A stretch of 64,000 bases of DNA, from NCBI GenBank assembly GCA_049177215.1, contig CP185379.1, forward strand, positions 3,162,001 to 3,226,000. The letters run 5' to 3'. Below are positions 63,778-64,000 of the stretch, piece after piece (the stretch's first letter is position 1; every line of letters begins with the position of its first letter). The DNA comes from Pollutiaquabacter aromativorans. Its GTDB lineage: Bacteria > Bacteroidota > Bacteroidia > AKYH767-A > 2013-40CM-41-45. The notes under the pieces were generated by a model. That model saw only the letters and a program-made list of their open reading frames with translations, was not told where the DNA came from and ran no database searches. The position numbers and the translations under genes were made by a program.

Positions 63778-63920
63778 TAAGTTGAAAGTTGAACGGTGGA
63801 AAGTTGAAAGAAAAACAGGTTTTAGACGAGGAATTCGGAAGGGTAGCTGGTAACTAAAAACTAATTCTCTTTCGCCCCATTAACCCGAAACCCGAAACTC
63901 GAAACGCGAAACCCGGAACA
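63778..63920. repeat. Heptad repeat block at the right edge
   Basis: AGTTGAA units at 63779-63812 (GTTGAAA, GTTGAAC, GTGGAAA, GTTGAAA) and ACCCGAA, ACCCGAA, ACTCGAA, ACGCGAA, ACCCGGA units from 63883 to 63918 keep the 7-base step. The order resembles repeat copies A and B. Confidence 0.8.
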
Positions 63921-63962
63921 CGCATCCGATTTTCCTTTTCAGATTCGCTATTTTGCCCCCTC

Positions 63963-64000
63963 ATGAACCGGCCGCCATTTCTATTACTCGCCCTGTATGC
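63963..64000 (+). CDS. Start of a protein gene cut by the window edge
   Basis: An ATG at 63963 opens a frame reading MNRPPFLLLALYA up to the last base, which looks like the beginning of a signal peptide. Nothing more can be said. Confidence 0.45.
   Translation, partial: MNRPPFLLLALY

Overview
The window comes from a relatively GC-rich member of the Bacteroidota, probably an environmental lineage near Chitinophagales, Sphingobacteriales or Saprospirales. The evidence is eight secreted proteins with Por/type IX secretion (T9SS) C-terminal sorting domains, LytTR- and Y_Y_Y-type signalling proteins, -7 promoter boxes of the form TAnnTTTG close to start codons, and almost no Shine-Dalgarno sequences. 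Two ParB-binding parS sites, one a perfect match, bracket mnmG near 18.3 and 20.3 kb, so this part of the chromosome is probably close to the replication origin.

Layout. 0-3.1 kb: end of a REC-PAS-LytTR regulator and a two-gene ABC exporter. 3.2-8.9 kb: a giant T9SS protein with a glycine-rich region and about 14 PKD domains. 9-17.4 kb: a same-strand signalling locus with a TonB-dependent receptor, a YfiR-like periplasmic protein, a triple-receiver hybrid kinase, a CheR methyltransferase and a receiver-kinase; this is the best candidate for an undescribed system. 17.4-20.3 kb: methyltransferase and mnmG with the parS sites. 20.3-26.9 kb: two Kup potassium transporters around an acyl-CoA thioesterase, then a decayed third kup fragment. 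26.9-35.5 kb: glycosyltransferase, TatD nuclease, asparaginase, a secreted protein, tRNA-Ser, CPBP protease and tRNA-dihydrouridine synthase, with many heptanucleotide repeats between genes. 35.8-40.2 kb: a norCBQD nitric oxide reductase operon. 40.3-45 kb: a PQQ-type sugar dehydrogenase homologue, a P460-like haem lipoprotein and a secreted propeller protein. 45-50.7 kb: a propeller sensor kinase, methyltransferase, a kinase-fold protein and a NarL-type regulator. 51-64 kb: a lysyl-oxidase-like T9SS protein, a di-haem peroxidase, further secreted proteins, a thioredoxin-like protein, a transposase remnant and an ALDH7-type aldehyde dehydrogenase.

Two patterns stand out across the window. First, intergenic spaces from 22.8 kb onward contain degenerate tandem repeats with a 7-base period in several unrelated word families, sometimes with an embedded palindrome; they resemble the short tandemly repeated repetitive (STRR) sequences of cyanobacteria. 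Second, four genes between 49 and 63.4 kb carry five apparent single-base insertions that break otherwise good reading frames. These may be assembly errors or true decay, and the sequence alone cannot separate the two. T9SS cargo is abundant but no secretion machinery is present. The signalling, NO-reduction and haem genes suggest an envelope-centred, facultatively denitrifying lifestyle, which is inference.
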